A stretch of 25,680 nucleotides of DNA, taken from assembly GCA_015657535.1 (NCBI GenBank), contig JADHZB010000493.1, forward strand, positions 1-25,680, given 5' to 3'. Position numbers and translations under genes: made by a program. Of this stretch, positions 1-9,296 are shown piece by piece. The notes under the pieces are model-generated. The model was not told the DNA's origin. It searched no databases and saw only the letters and a program-made list of their open reading frames with translations. Each line of letters starts with the position of its first letter. Position 1 is the first letter of the stretch. This stretch comes from Nephromyces sp. MM_2019. Its lineage: Eukaryota > Apicomplexa > Aconoidasida > Nephromycida.

Positions 1-1
1 A

Positions 2-97
2 TTGAGCTTGCTCAAGCTTAACTTAAACGTCGCCTTGCTCTTGCACATATTGGCAAGTGTGGTGTACCCTAAGACCACCATTGTGGTCAACAATTAA
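2..97 (+). other. Unassigned open frame at left edge, possibly 3' end of an upstream gene
   Basis: The first ~95 bases are clearly richer in G+C than the A+T-rich DNA that follows. One plus-strand frame stays open from the window edge to a TAA at 95-97 and reads as a hydrophobic stretch ending in KTTIVVNN. The minus strand is also open over part of this segment, so the coding strand is not certain. It may be the terminal exon of a gene lying to the left. No family is recognised. Confidence 0.2.
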
Positions 98-831
98 TTT
101 AACCAAAACAATAAACATTAACTAGTTTATATATAACTACATTTTTGCATAAAATATCTAAAACAGCTTACAGATTAGTTTACACTAATCAAGAGTACCA
201 AATAACTATGCTAATATAATAAGCTTTTGCTAAGTAAAAATAGTTTAAAAGACATTGAGTGGTGGATTAACAAATTATAGAAACCAAATTGTAATGTTTG
301 CTAAAATAAATTATCAATAAAAAATTTAGACTGCTTTTATTAATAAGTATTTATATTTTATTATAACAACTACATGCATATCTATGTAATAAGTGTTATC
401 TATAAAACTGAACCATTTAACTAAATGAAACAATTCTAATTCACTACATGAGTTTTGATTTTAACATACTTCCTTGTGTTTAAACATCACACAAACATTG
501 ATTAGAAGCCAAGCTACATGAAAAAATATAAGTAAAGCTAAATAAACTCGATATTTAAAACTCATCTAATATCATAATCTCATGCTATATTGACAAACTT
601 ACTATAAAAAGTGTTTCCTACCTATACCTATATATTCATTTAAACATATTCACAAATTTATTACCATGTTATGAATTAAAAAATTACACGTTATATCCCC
701 TTAAATTTACTTTCTAACTCTCTTGTTTTAACACTTGGACAGTATAAACCGTCTGCCAACCATTTCTCTATTTCTTTAACTTCCTCTAACTACATATATC
801 ATCTTCTATTTGTGTGTGAGCTCAACTACCC
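98..831. other. A+T-rich spacer upstream of the J-domain gene
   Basis: No gene is recognised here. The DNA is A+T-rich with stops in all frames. A pyrimidine-rich stretch ending in AG at 819-820, just before the first recognisable J-domain codons, could be a splice acceptor. A further upstream exon encoding a leader is therefore possible, but none could be identified. Confidence 0.4.
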
Positions 832-1826
832 ATGTGCCATTACCGTGTTTTAGGTAATATATGTGATCATACATATATATATGTATATTAACCTATATAA
901 GCTCATCTTAGCATCATAACTATAATATACTACTCCAAATTAAAGATAATTGATGACTACATGAGGACAAGTATAACATTACTTTCAAGTCGAATTCATG
1001 CACCCCTTAGAACATCAGTGAGAACTTGACACTTACGATAAAACAAGCACATCAACATGTTCACATACCTAACTCAACGAAATCAGCTACACATTTAGGT
1101 CTATGACCTCAAATAGAGAATTATTTCACTTTGCTTTACCACATACTTGCCCATAAACTCAACTGTAGATCTACTTCAATCAACTTTACAATATATATCT
1201 CACACTAACATCCGCATTAGACATATGTGTAGATCATTAGGTCCATTTAGTTTGATTTGATTTTATTCGGATATAATATCAGAATATATATTTATATAGA
1301 TTTTTCTCTTTTATATTAATAAATTTCTAAAAACTCAACACTATATATATGTATATATATCGATATATTTCTTTTTTTAAGATGAATTTCCTAAAACAAA
1401 CCCCTATGTATATATGTATAGCTACATAACCAAGGATTACATGAAATATATACATTTTTTTATGTTTTTAAACTTATTAAAGGTGTGAGTAAGGATGCTT
1501 CGAAAGCTGCCATTCGTACTGCTTATTTGAAAAAGGTTAAATTGTATCATCCAGATGTAAACCGTTCTAATTCATCATCTCAAGAATTCCGTTTAATTCA
1601 AGAGGCTTACTCTGTTTTATATGATAAAAATAAACGGAAAGAATATGACCTAAAAAACGCCTATAACACGCACAGTTCAAGTAGCAGTAACTCTTCTAGA
1701 GGCTACAATTATAGTAATAGAGGGTCAGATACTATGGATGAAAAGACATCTTTTTATCAACAGATGGAACAGCTTAGAAGAGAACAAGAATCACGATCTC
1801 AAACGTTTTGGGTTAGATCTTATTAA
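832..1826 (+). CDS. J-domain (DnaJ/Hsp40) protein, at least two exons
   Basis: Likely an Hsp70 co-chaperone. Exon 832-853 reads MCHYRVLG in phase with exon 1483-1826. The intron is 854-1482, with donor gtaata and acceptor ttaaag. Splicing restores an uninterrupted J domain: helix I with YRVLG, helix II with RTAYLKKVKLY, the invariant HPD that stimulates Hsp70 ATPase, then helix III with FRLIQEAYSVLYD. After the J domain come a Ser-rich linker and a charged helix-like stretch (QQMEQLRREQESRSQ). A TAA at 1824-1826 closes the frame at about 121 aa. The start is uncertain: ATG 832 lies only three residues before the J domain, an in-frame stop precedes it at 817-819, and an acceptor-like AG at 819-820 could join a missing leader exon. 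No G/F or zinc-finger region is seen, so it is a J-only (class III-like) protein. Its specific role is unknown. Confidence 0.82.
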
Positions 1827-2453
1827 TATTCTTACACTTGGTGTATAACTATATATATCTTGTGTGTGTTTATGCCTCATGTACTTACAGTCACGTTACA
1901 ATGGTGAACGACGTTCCTCATTCTCATATCCAACCACCTCAAACATTTACAGTTATTTACGACTTCTGCCTCTCATCATTTTCCCCTCATTTATATTTTT
2001 TATTGTGTATAAGCAGCTTAAGTGAGTTTAAAATAAATATATATATATACCCTAAATTAAGATGTGAAATATTTTACACAACTCATTCATTAATCAATAT
2101 AATTTAAGTCACATATATACACACACAGATTCTATATTAATACTTAGAAAATTTGTTAAAAAACCAATAGAATTCCATGGCTGTACATATTATTGTTCAT
2201 TTTCTTAGTAATAGACCCTAACTATAACTATATTATTTTCAGAACTGTTAACCAAATTAAAAGGCAAAAACCATTCATATATTATGATAATTATGGTAAT
2301 ACTGTGATCAATTATTTATATCTAATAGATTGTACACACACGCTCATTTTCACACAAAATTGTATTAATATTCAAATAACAACATAAAAATCTTACACAC
2401 TTTAATTTAGTAATATTATTGAAATTTAATTTTTTTTTTCTCCTAATAATTAG

Positions 2454-2710
2454 GTAGGGCCTATGCTGTTGATTCAACTGGGAGGAGGCATAGGTTAGCT
2501 AATCAATATTTAATTATTTATACACTCACGAGAATTAATTATATATAAACATTCTATTCTAGATATACACTTAATGCAGCATACACATTAGTATTTATTA
2601 TATAAATATAATACTTTCACGCTATATATACATGAACAAATATTTACATACCTAATTTTGCATCATTATATACATTTTATTTCATAGGATGTTTGAGTAT
2701 GATCATATAA
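2454..2710 (+). other. Candidate 3' exons of the J-domain gene (2454-2493 and 2688-2710)
   Basis: A strong acceptor (long T tract, tcctaataattag) precedes a GC-richer 40-base block, 2454-2493, which ends in AG|gttagc. If the J exon ends at 1811 (donor gttaga, phase 0), this block reads VGPMLLIQLGGGI. The next block starts at 2688, after ttcatag, and continues in phase as GCLSMII before a TAA at 2708-2710. This would replace the short tail WVRSY with a hydrophobic C-terminal anchor of about 20 residues. Another frame through the same two blocks is also open. Its upstream join would remove a coding-like part of the J exon, so it is less likely. The exon call rests only on splice-site context. 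Confidence 0.38.
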
Positions 2711-3356
2711 AAGCCAATGAACTTTGAGCAAAAAGTTTACACACAAAAACACACTCGCACAATGAATTCAGTTTCATACACCTTCGATCTTTTAAAAAAG
2801 TTTTTACAAGTTTATATTTATTAGAATTTTATATATAATAAAATTTAGATGTATTTAATAATAATTTAACTCTACACATACAAAAATATACTCCTAAAGC
2901 TTACACGCAAACTACAAAGAATTTTACTTAATAGGAATAATTTTGTGATATTTTGCAAAAATTTTACACTAACTCCGAAACGTGTATAAAAGATATAATT
3001 TTAAAAAAAAATATTTAAACATGTGTATATAAGCAATATATAGAGCATATGAAATTCTTGAAAAAAATTATTTTTTCATATGTATATATAAACAATATAT
3101 AGATTATATCAAAATTTCGAAAAATAATTAACCGCATCCAAAGATGTGTGTGTGTATAAGTAATAATAAAGTGTCAAACACTTTTTGATAAACCATAGAA
3201 AAAAAAAAGAGTAAAGAGAACGATATATAGCTCTACCAAAACCTCTAAATATCTTTAGAACTTTTTTATAAATATAATATGCACTCATAGCACACCCACA
3301 ATCCATGCATAGACATCTACAATCACCCAAACACACACACACACACAGACGGACAA
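2711..3356. other. A+T-rich convergent spacer with short AC tract
   Basis: This lies between the ends of the convergent J-domain and phosphatase genes. It is A+T-rich with stops in all frames, with several TATATA runs and a short (AC)n tract at about 3330-3347. No gene is recognised. It should contain the 3' ends of both flanking transcripts. Confidence 0.5.
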
Positions 3357-3741
3357 TTAAGGCATTTTGGGTAAATATTTAAGGAAATCATTTACACCTT
3401 CACAATAATAATTTGGTTGTGGTTGTGTACCCTCTGATAGTTGACTCTTTGAAGTTACACCTGTTAAGACAAGTATTGTGTGCATTCCACAATTCTTACC
3501 AAAGGCTATATCTGTGTCGAAACGATCACCTACCATTACACATTTTTGGGGGGGAAAATTATATTCGTTTTGTACATTCTCAAATAAAATATTGGATGGT
3601 TTGCCTGTAATAGTGGGTTTCATATTGGTGGCAAATGAAATTGCAGCAACCATTGTCCCAGCGGCAGCCCATATCTAATTGATATACGTATAGGTGTGTG
3701 TATTTAGTTGAGATTAAACGCGTGTATTTTTCATATATGAT

Positions 3742-3774
<33 letters not shown>

Positions 3775-5310
3775 TTTATGCATGGTTAAGTGTGTATGTG
3801 TTAGGGGAGGGGGGGAAGTTATGTAAGATGGAGTAGGTAAATGGTTTCGGGGTATTATAACATAGTGATTAGCATATCTAGGGAGTAAGGTTATTTTATA
3901 TATAGAATAAATATAAAATAAGTGTGTTAAATAATTTAAATTAAGTTTGATTACTTCATGTTCAGTTTGAGAGGTTGCATCACAATTTGTAGCAATAAAC
4001 TGAGCACCATACTTCTTTATTGATTTCAATGCATATTGTAACTTGTAATAATTAAAACCACGGTCATATCCAACAATAACTGCACCCACATCAGGGTCAA
4101 CGTCAGCACCATGAGTCCTGTCCACTTTCTTGTCAACATCTGTTTGTAGGTGCAAGAATGAAGTTATAAGCTAAGAAATAAGTTGATTTGTAGATATATC
4201 TCTATATTATTTGAAGTGGATATAATAAGTTTTCGTTTATATTTACCTTCAGGTCCACCTATACAGCTCACTCCTACATCAGATAACTCTTCCAATATAC
4301 CTAAATGTATGTATTACGGAAAATTATTACATATTTATCCAATTGTTTGTTGTGAAGATCATATGTAGAAAATTTTGTAGTATATAAACTATAAATATCT
4401 AGTATTATTCTAAGATTTATAGTGTCAAATTTTATGAAACGATAAAATATAAGAATAAGGCTTCAAAAAAGAGAGATAATAAATATATTTTGGAAGGTTA
4501 AATTTACCTTTTTCACCAATCACATAGGCCTTCTTCCCACTCTTACCAAAGCCTTGTTGCTTGAGGTGCAATGCAACGGAATAACTGGAAGGGATTATTT
4601 CATCAAATTCCACAGGTAATCCTGAGTATATAAGATATAAATATTGTTTTTAATCAGATGAATAAGCGACTTATGATTGATTATTTTTAGGGGTTTAAAT
4701 CTATATCTGGAATAAATATACATGAGCTACCCTCAAGACTGAAATATATACCATTTTCAAAGAATTGTGTGTATTGATAGATACTAATGTGGCAATAAAT
4801 AAATCTGATATTGATGAAGAGATTAAAAATGTAAATTTCTATATTTTATTAACAAGGTTCTACTCGCTATTTTTAGTTATTAACAAGCACTCGTATATAT
4901 AAGGATTATACACAATAATGTGAAGTCATAGATACGAGCTAATGAGAAGATATCACCCAAATACTAATGGTCAAGTTACTCGTTGAGAGAGATATGAAAC
5001 ATCAAACAAGACACCGTAAGGTGATTTATTATACAAACACTAAGTTGGTCTCACTCAAAATATTTATACATAAATTACCTAGATCATTGAATTTCTCCAT
5101 ATAGCGTTTTCTTGACATTGTAGAGTTATTCGAAATGTAAAATATCTTCTTTCCCATCCATTTAAGTGTTTTTAACAATGTATTTACACCAGGTAAGACA
5201 CGTCTGCCATGCCAGAGAACACCATCACAATCAAAAAAAAATGCGTCGAATGATGAGAGGTAGTCTTCAGGTGATGAAGACAATTCTTCAGCTAAAAATT
5301 GTGTAGACAT
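3357..5310 (-). CDS. HAD-superfamily phosphoglycolate / 4-nitrophenyl phosphatase, five exons
   Basis: Cytosolic HAD phosphatase of the PGP/PNPase type (C2 cap), which in relatives clears toxic side products such as 2-phosphoglycolate. Minus-strand exons are 5310-5079, 4621-4508, 4300-4247, 4139-3955 and 3674-3357. The introns are in phases 1, 1, 1 and 0, all GT...AG, and give 300 aa, the usual family length. All catalytic motifs are present: nucleophile and acid DCDG (27-30, in FFFDCDGVLWHG), motif II SNNST (60-64), motif III lysine in TGKPS (about K220) and motif IV GDRFDTD (244-250). The cap domain includes VGYDRGFNYYKLQYAL and ATNCDAT. The ATG at 5308-5310 gives an N-terminus of normal length before the first motif. 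The 5' leader (5311-5412) is also open in frame without an ATG. No signal peptide is visible. Substrate preference cannot be told from sequence alone. Confidence 0.93.
3744..3773 (+). repeat. (TG)15 microsatellite in phosphatase intron 4
   Basis: A pure TG dinucleotide run of about 15 units on the plus strand, which is CA in the phosphatase transcript. It lies inside the intron between 3954 and 3675. A frame running through it could be mistaken for protein, but the flanking splice sites show that it is intronic. Confidence 0.95.
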
Positions 5311-5412
5311 TCTGGAAGCATTTAGGATGAGCTTTACGGAGGTATTGGAAGGCTTAGGTGGACGGGTTATGCCAATGAGGGCGTAATGTTTGATGAATTC
5401 GAAGTTAGGAGA
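5311..5412 (-). promoter_or_regulatory. Phosphatase 5' leader, GC-richer and open in frame
   Basis: Directly upstream of the phosphatase ATG, 34 codons are free of stops in the same frame, back to a TAA (minus strand) at 5415-5413. The segment is richer in G+C than typical spacer here and contains no in-frame ATG. It most likely represents 5' untranslated leader and promoter-proximal DNA. A non-AUG start or an unrecognised upstream exon is possible. Confidence 0.35.
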
Positions 5413-5480
5413 TTATCTTTAGTTATTATAATAATATATTGCAATGTATATTTATGTTCAGTACAGCATTAAATAGATTA

Positions 5481-5546
5481 ATTAGGTTTGATAAACTAAG
5501 TAGTTTAGATATGTTGATTAGGTTAGATAAATTGAGTAGTTTAGAC
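5481..5546 (+). repeat. Degenerate direct repeat, ~36-bp period
   Basis: Two 30-base copies at 5481-5510 and 5517-5546 differ at only about four positions. Both contain attaggtt, gataaa and gtagtttaga. More degenerate relatives built from ttaga/gtag blocks continue to about 5660. This looks like decaying tandem duplication in the spacer. Confidence 0.6.
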
Positions 5547-5692
5547 CAACTGAGTAAAAGTTAGACAATTTGAATAAGTTAGGTATTTTAATTAGATTGT
5601 ATAGGCTAGTTTAATTGAATAGGCTAGTGAGTTTAAGTAGGTCAGATAAATTTGCACAGGTTGAATAGCATGACCATTTTATAAACATATAC

Positions 5693-5835
5693 ATGTATAT
5701 GCAAGTGTTCATTTACACAACCAGTGACCATTGGTTTAATAGGCACCTTCACAAGTATCGTAAAGCAATATGAACTGGTAAGCCTGGGCTAGCCAACACC
5801 ATAGACACCGACCAAACTGTAGCTAATGATTTCCT
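5693..5835. other. GC-richer island with coding-like frames, unassigned
   Basis: A roughly 140-base island stands out from the A+T-rich spacer. Several frames on both strands look protein-like. One plus frame reads VTIGLIGTFTSIVKQYEL up to a good donor (gtaagc at 5778). Another begins at ATG 5693 and hits TGA at 5771. On the minus strand a frame reads MVLASPGLPVHIALRYL. No family is recognised. It may be an exon of an unrecognised gene or a relic of an inserted element. Confidence 0.25.
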
Positions 5836-6698
5836 CGAATTTATATGCTTATAGTGCTATTGCCACTCATTTTTAAATGTATTTGCTCTTACGCTATGAT
5901 TTAGAGACTCTCTAATACGCACAAACTCAAATACATTTGTGTAAGAAATATGAAATTTCATGAACATGAATGAAGTTAGACATGTAAACAATATAAAATC
6001 AGTAATTAAATTCCTAGTTCATTGCCTACCTCAAATTTAAATAGGATTTAATTGACTTAAAAAAGGTGAATGGTGAATTATTTATTGTTCACAAACAGCT
6101 CAATAGGTTTAAGTTAATTTATTAGATGCGTAGAATTCTTGAATATGTTTGCAGTTTATAATTTATTATTTTGTGACGTAAAAAAAGTTTATAAGATAAT
6201 AATATAAAATGTTAAACTTTAAATAAAAAGAAAATAAATTGATATACGACTTAACATACTTGTAAAGATACACAATCATTATGCAGTGCTTGATATTAAT
6301 GACAATTTAAAAAATAAATAAAGTCTCTAATTAAATCTTCATATTATAAATTCAAATCTTATATCTGTAATTCGACCTAAGTTCATTCAACTTCAAAGCT
6401 TTTTTTATCGCTTAAAGTTTTGAAAAATATGTTTAATTTGATTAATACAATCCATATGTTGTGTGAAAATCCAAAAAGGATGTGGAAGATCAATAATGAA
6501 TTTCAAATCTGGAGAGTAAGTTTTATATTGAAAATAATGCACCGTGAGTGTACCAAATTATATTACATGTCACATGTTATATGTGCGTTAGATCATATTT
6601 TATGTCATAAGTTGTATAATTTTGTTATTGAATTCCTAATATAGCTTAAAATTAAGATATTCCATTGCAACAATTATGCAAAGCTTATTTAATGTAAC

Positions 6699-6920
6699 AA
6701 AATATTGTGTATATATGATAACTCGAGTAATCTAGGTACAAAGCATGATAGATTGAATCTTATTTATTCTGCTGATCTTGGATAAGAGTAAAACAAAAAT
6801 CCGAAAGTTATAGATGTGTTCCATTTAAGAGTAAGGATCAAGCAAGAGCTTTATATTCCTTTGCTTGAAACATGTAATATAGTAGACACTGTTGACTTTA
6901 ATGAATGCTATTTTATATGA
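6699..6920 (+). pseudogene. Possible relic of a coding sequence broken by stops
   Basis: In one plus-strand frame, 6699-6782 is open (includes LGTKHDRLNLIYSADLG). It is interrupted by TAA at 6783 and TAA at 6789, then open again from 6792 to 6917 (includes VIDVFHLRVRIKQELYIPLL) until TGA at 6918. The amino-acid composition is more protein-like than the Asn/Ile/Lys runs usual in random A+T-rich DNA. No family is recognised, so this may be chance. Confidence 0.2.
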
Positions 6921-7014
6921 TATGTGATGAGCTGAGTAAAAGTTGGCCTATTTACTACTAGACTATACATTCAAACAATAATTACTTCATACAAATTCCT
7001 TCACTTATTTTTGG

Positions 7015-8298
7015 ATGAATTTGTATTCATCCAACAGACTATTAAAAATGACTTCTAAAAGCCTGAGAGCTCACACAGAGGATAAAGACAGCCTAAGCTG
7101 TAGTAATATACTAAAATCCCTTATTTTCTTTTGCTATGCATTGTTCTTAACTACTAATGTGAAGATCACAGTGGCCTGGGCATTTTCAACTTCTTCCAAT
7201 TCACTAAAACTTCGAGCTAACACTGCTCACTATACAGGACCCGGAGATTCCTTATGCTTGTTAGCAACTCCTATGAACACTTCGAGGCTAAAAACAGTAA
7301 GGAAAAGTAGCAAATATTCTCCGCTTACGCAAATTTATATCTTTCTAATAAAGTAAAATATTATTACATTTGAATAGTATTGCATTAATACTAAGACTCA
7401 GATTCATACAAGCTCACTTTTTAATACTATTGCTATTGCTCTACATTTTGACGTAATGATGACATTAAAAACCTTGATAATCTATCTCATTTCTTTCAAA
7501 ATTTAGGCAGAGCGATCCATAAACAAAATATGCTTGATGGGTAGATTGGGCGGTGACCCCGAAATTCGACAATTCCCTAGTGGTGACAGATTAGCTACAT
7601 TCAATATGGCTACATCTGACAGCTGGAGAGATAAAGTATGTCTGCAAGGTGTAAAATAGAAAAGCTTTGATAATCATTTTTAATCAAACTCTAAATTTTA
7701 GGCATCAGGTGACTTACGTGTCAGAACTGAGTGGCATAGAGTGTGTGTCTATGATTCGAATCTTGTGGAGGTCATAGAAAAATTTGCGCGGTGAGTTTCT
7801 TCTTACCACAGGTTCCATTTTTGATAGCTATCTTCGTCAAATGCTTTCATTTACAAATTTTTACTGAGCATGCCTCAATTTAAAATTTGAGACATTAAAA
7901 CACAATGCTTGTTTTGAAATAATATGAAACAAGATTACCAAATTTTTCACTACAATTTCTAGGAAAGGTAAACGTGTGTACCTTGAAGGATCATTACAAT
8001 CCCGACGTTGGATCACTCCTGAAGGTACATTTTGATTCAATAACATTTATTAGTTTTAGCGTTTGTAACCAACTAGACAATATATTCAGAAAAAAAGTTT
8101 CGCACATTTCACCTAATTCATTTAATTGCACGTATAGGACAGGAGCGGACTATTACTGAGGTAGTTATTCCTCGCTTTCGAGGTGAAATAATCTTGCTTG
8201 AAGGCAATGAGGATCAATTAGGAAACAGTTCTCCTACTAATTCGGACCAGGATACAGAATCCGCAATATCAAACTCAAATGGATTGTATCAAAGGTAA
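7015..8298 (+). CDS. Organelle-type single-stranded DNA-binding protein (SSB), probably apicoplast, five exons
   Basis: Bacterial-type SSB that coats single-stranded DNA during replication and repair, here most likely of the apicoplast genome. Exons are 7015-7296, 7507-7635, 7702-7790, 7963-8024 and 8138-8298, joined in consistent phases to give 240 aa. The N-terminus has a hydrophilic stretch of about 34 residues, then a hydrophobic segment (35-57, from LIFFCYALFL to VAWAF), then a Ser/Leu/basic region. That is a bipartite apicoplast leader, although recessed; M12 would shorten it. The OB fold begins at about residue 98 (SINKICLMGRLGGDPEI) and shows TFNMATSDSWRD, TEWHRVCVYD, GKRVYLEGSLQSRRW and TITEVVIPRF, all in the order of the Plasmodium apicoplast SSB. 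The tail is Asn/Ser/Asp-rich and lacks the DDIPF-type tip of bacterial SSB. The stop at 8296-8298 overlaps a possible donor (gtaaat), so the last residues are uncertain. Confidence 0.93.
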
Positions 8299-9296
8299 AT
8301 TATTTGCAGCTGTTTTATTTTATTTTTTTAGTCTAAAATAACCATCTCCGCAGAATGTCAAAAGGACAATGATAATCGGGGCCCAATTTTCCTATGAAAG
8401 CTTATTAATAATCTAACATCTTAAACTCAGTTGACTAATTTAAGAGTGACTTGTAGCTTTTATAGATGATTTGATACTCGGAAACTTGAAAAATTTTTAT
8501 TGTATATAGACATCTTCAAAAAGTACTTGTCAAAGCTTTTGGGAAACAATTTTCAAAATTTATAACAAATTTTTGTCAAAATTCCAGCCAGATTTTTGTC
8601 AACTATTACTATTTAACTATTTAACTTAACTGTTTTAATACAACTGAAATATAAAAATTATCAAGTTATTAAAATTATTTGTAATGAGGTAAGATTGCAA
8701 AATTCATATAATATTAGGTACTTCTATCTAACTGAGGGAAAAGCATTTCAATTCATTCTATTTTCTGACAAAGACTTACTTATTAGCAAGAGTTAACGTT
8801 ATAAAGATTAACCTATTGACCTAATAATTTAAATAAGCCATAAAATAAAATCCACACAATCAAATATATTATGCTTTCTCTTTGATTTAAGGACTCGATA
8901 CTAATTCGAACTGGACTAGATTGAGAATTAAATTACATGTGCCAATTAGGTTTTATAGAAGCCTTAGTATTCAGAAATTAAATTTAGTCCTATATAAACT
9001 TTTAAGAGGTTTGAATCAAAAGAGAAATCTAGGCAAAATTAGTAAGATTTTTATTTATATGTAACAGTTTTTTATATTGTAAAATTACAACACTTTTTTG
9101 AATACATATACCACTAGTTTAATCAGATATAAATTGGAAATTGACAAATAGATCAAAGGGCTACTAGCATTGTTGATTTTGGATTTTTTATTATTTTTAG
9201 TGAGTGATTCATTTTATATATCTAATTTACTACTAAGTTAAACCACTTAAGAAGATGTAAGTATCTACGTATTATCATAATCTTAGATTGTCTCTA
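8299..9296. other. A+T-rich spacer between SSB and the SPRY gene
   Basis: No gene, repeat or RNA gene is recognised. Short runs such as tttttgtcaa recur near 8570-8600, which is unremarkable in this composition. An acceptor-like tcttag at 9281-9286, just before the SPRY gene's first ATG, leaves open a short upstream (probably non-coding) exon. Confidence 0.5.

Larger units (their letters stand above)
5413..7014. other. Divergent spacer between phosphatase and SSB genes
   Basis: This region must hold the promoters of both divergent genes. Three contents are described separately: a degenerate direct repeat (5481-5546), a GC-richer island (about 5693-5835), and a coding-like stretch broken by stops (6699-6920). 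The rest is A+T-rich with no recognisable gene. A 74-codon frame at 6420-6644 has no family resemblance and the composition of its surroundings. Confidence 0.5.

Noticed and set aside
1..105. Minus-strand reading at the left edge (MVVLGYTTLANMC) resembling a lipid-transfer protein block
   Set aside because: The resemblance is weak and short, a stop lies just upstream in that frame and no acceptor is present.
1838..2387. Two plus-strand frames downstream of the J-domain exon
   Set aside because: Ile/Tyr/Asn-rich translations of A+T-rich DNA with no domain, no codon bias and no splice support.
2454..2728. Alternative reading of the candidate J-gene exons ending in MFEYDHIKANEL
   Set aside because: It looks protein-like, but the only phase-compatible upstream donors (1687, 1714) would delete a clearly coding-like part of the J exon.
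3678..3954. Protein extension through His/Thr repeats in the phosphatase gene
   Set aside because: This is read-through of intron 4, including the (TG)15 tract. The join from 3955 to 3674 restores the conserved phosphatase sequence.
6420..6644. 74-codon plus-strand frame
   Set aside because: No recognisable motif. Its composition resembles surrounding spacer and there is no splice or leader context.
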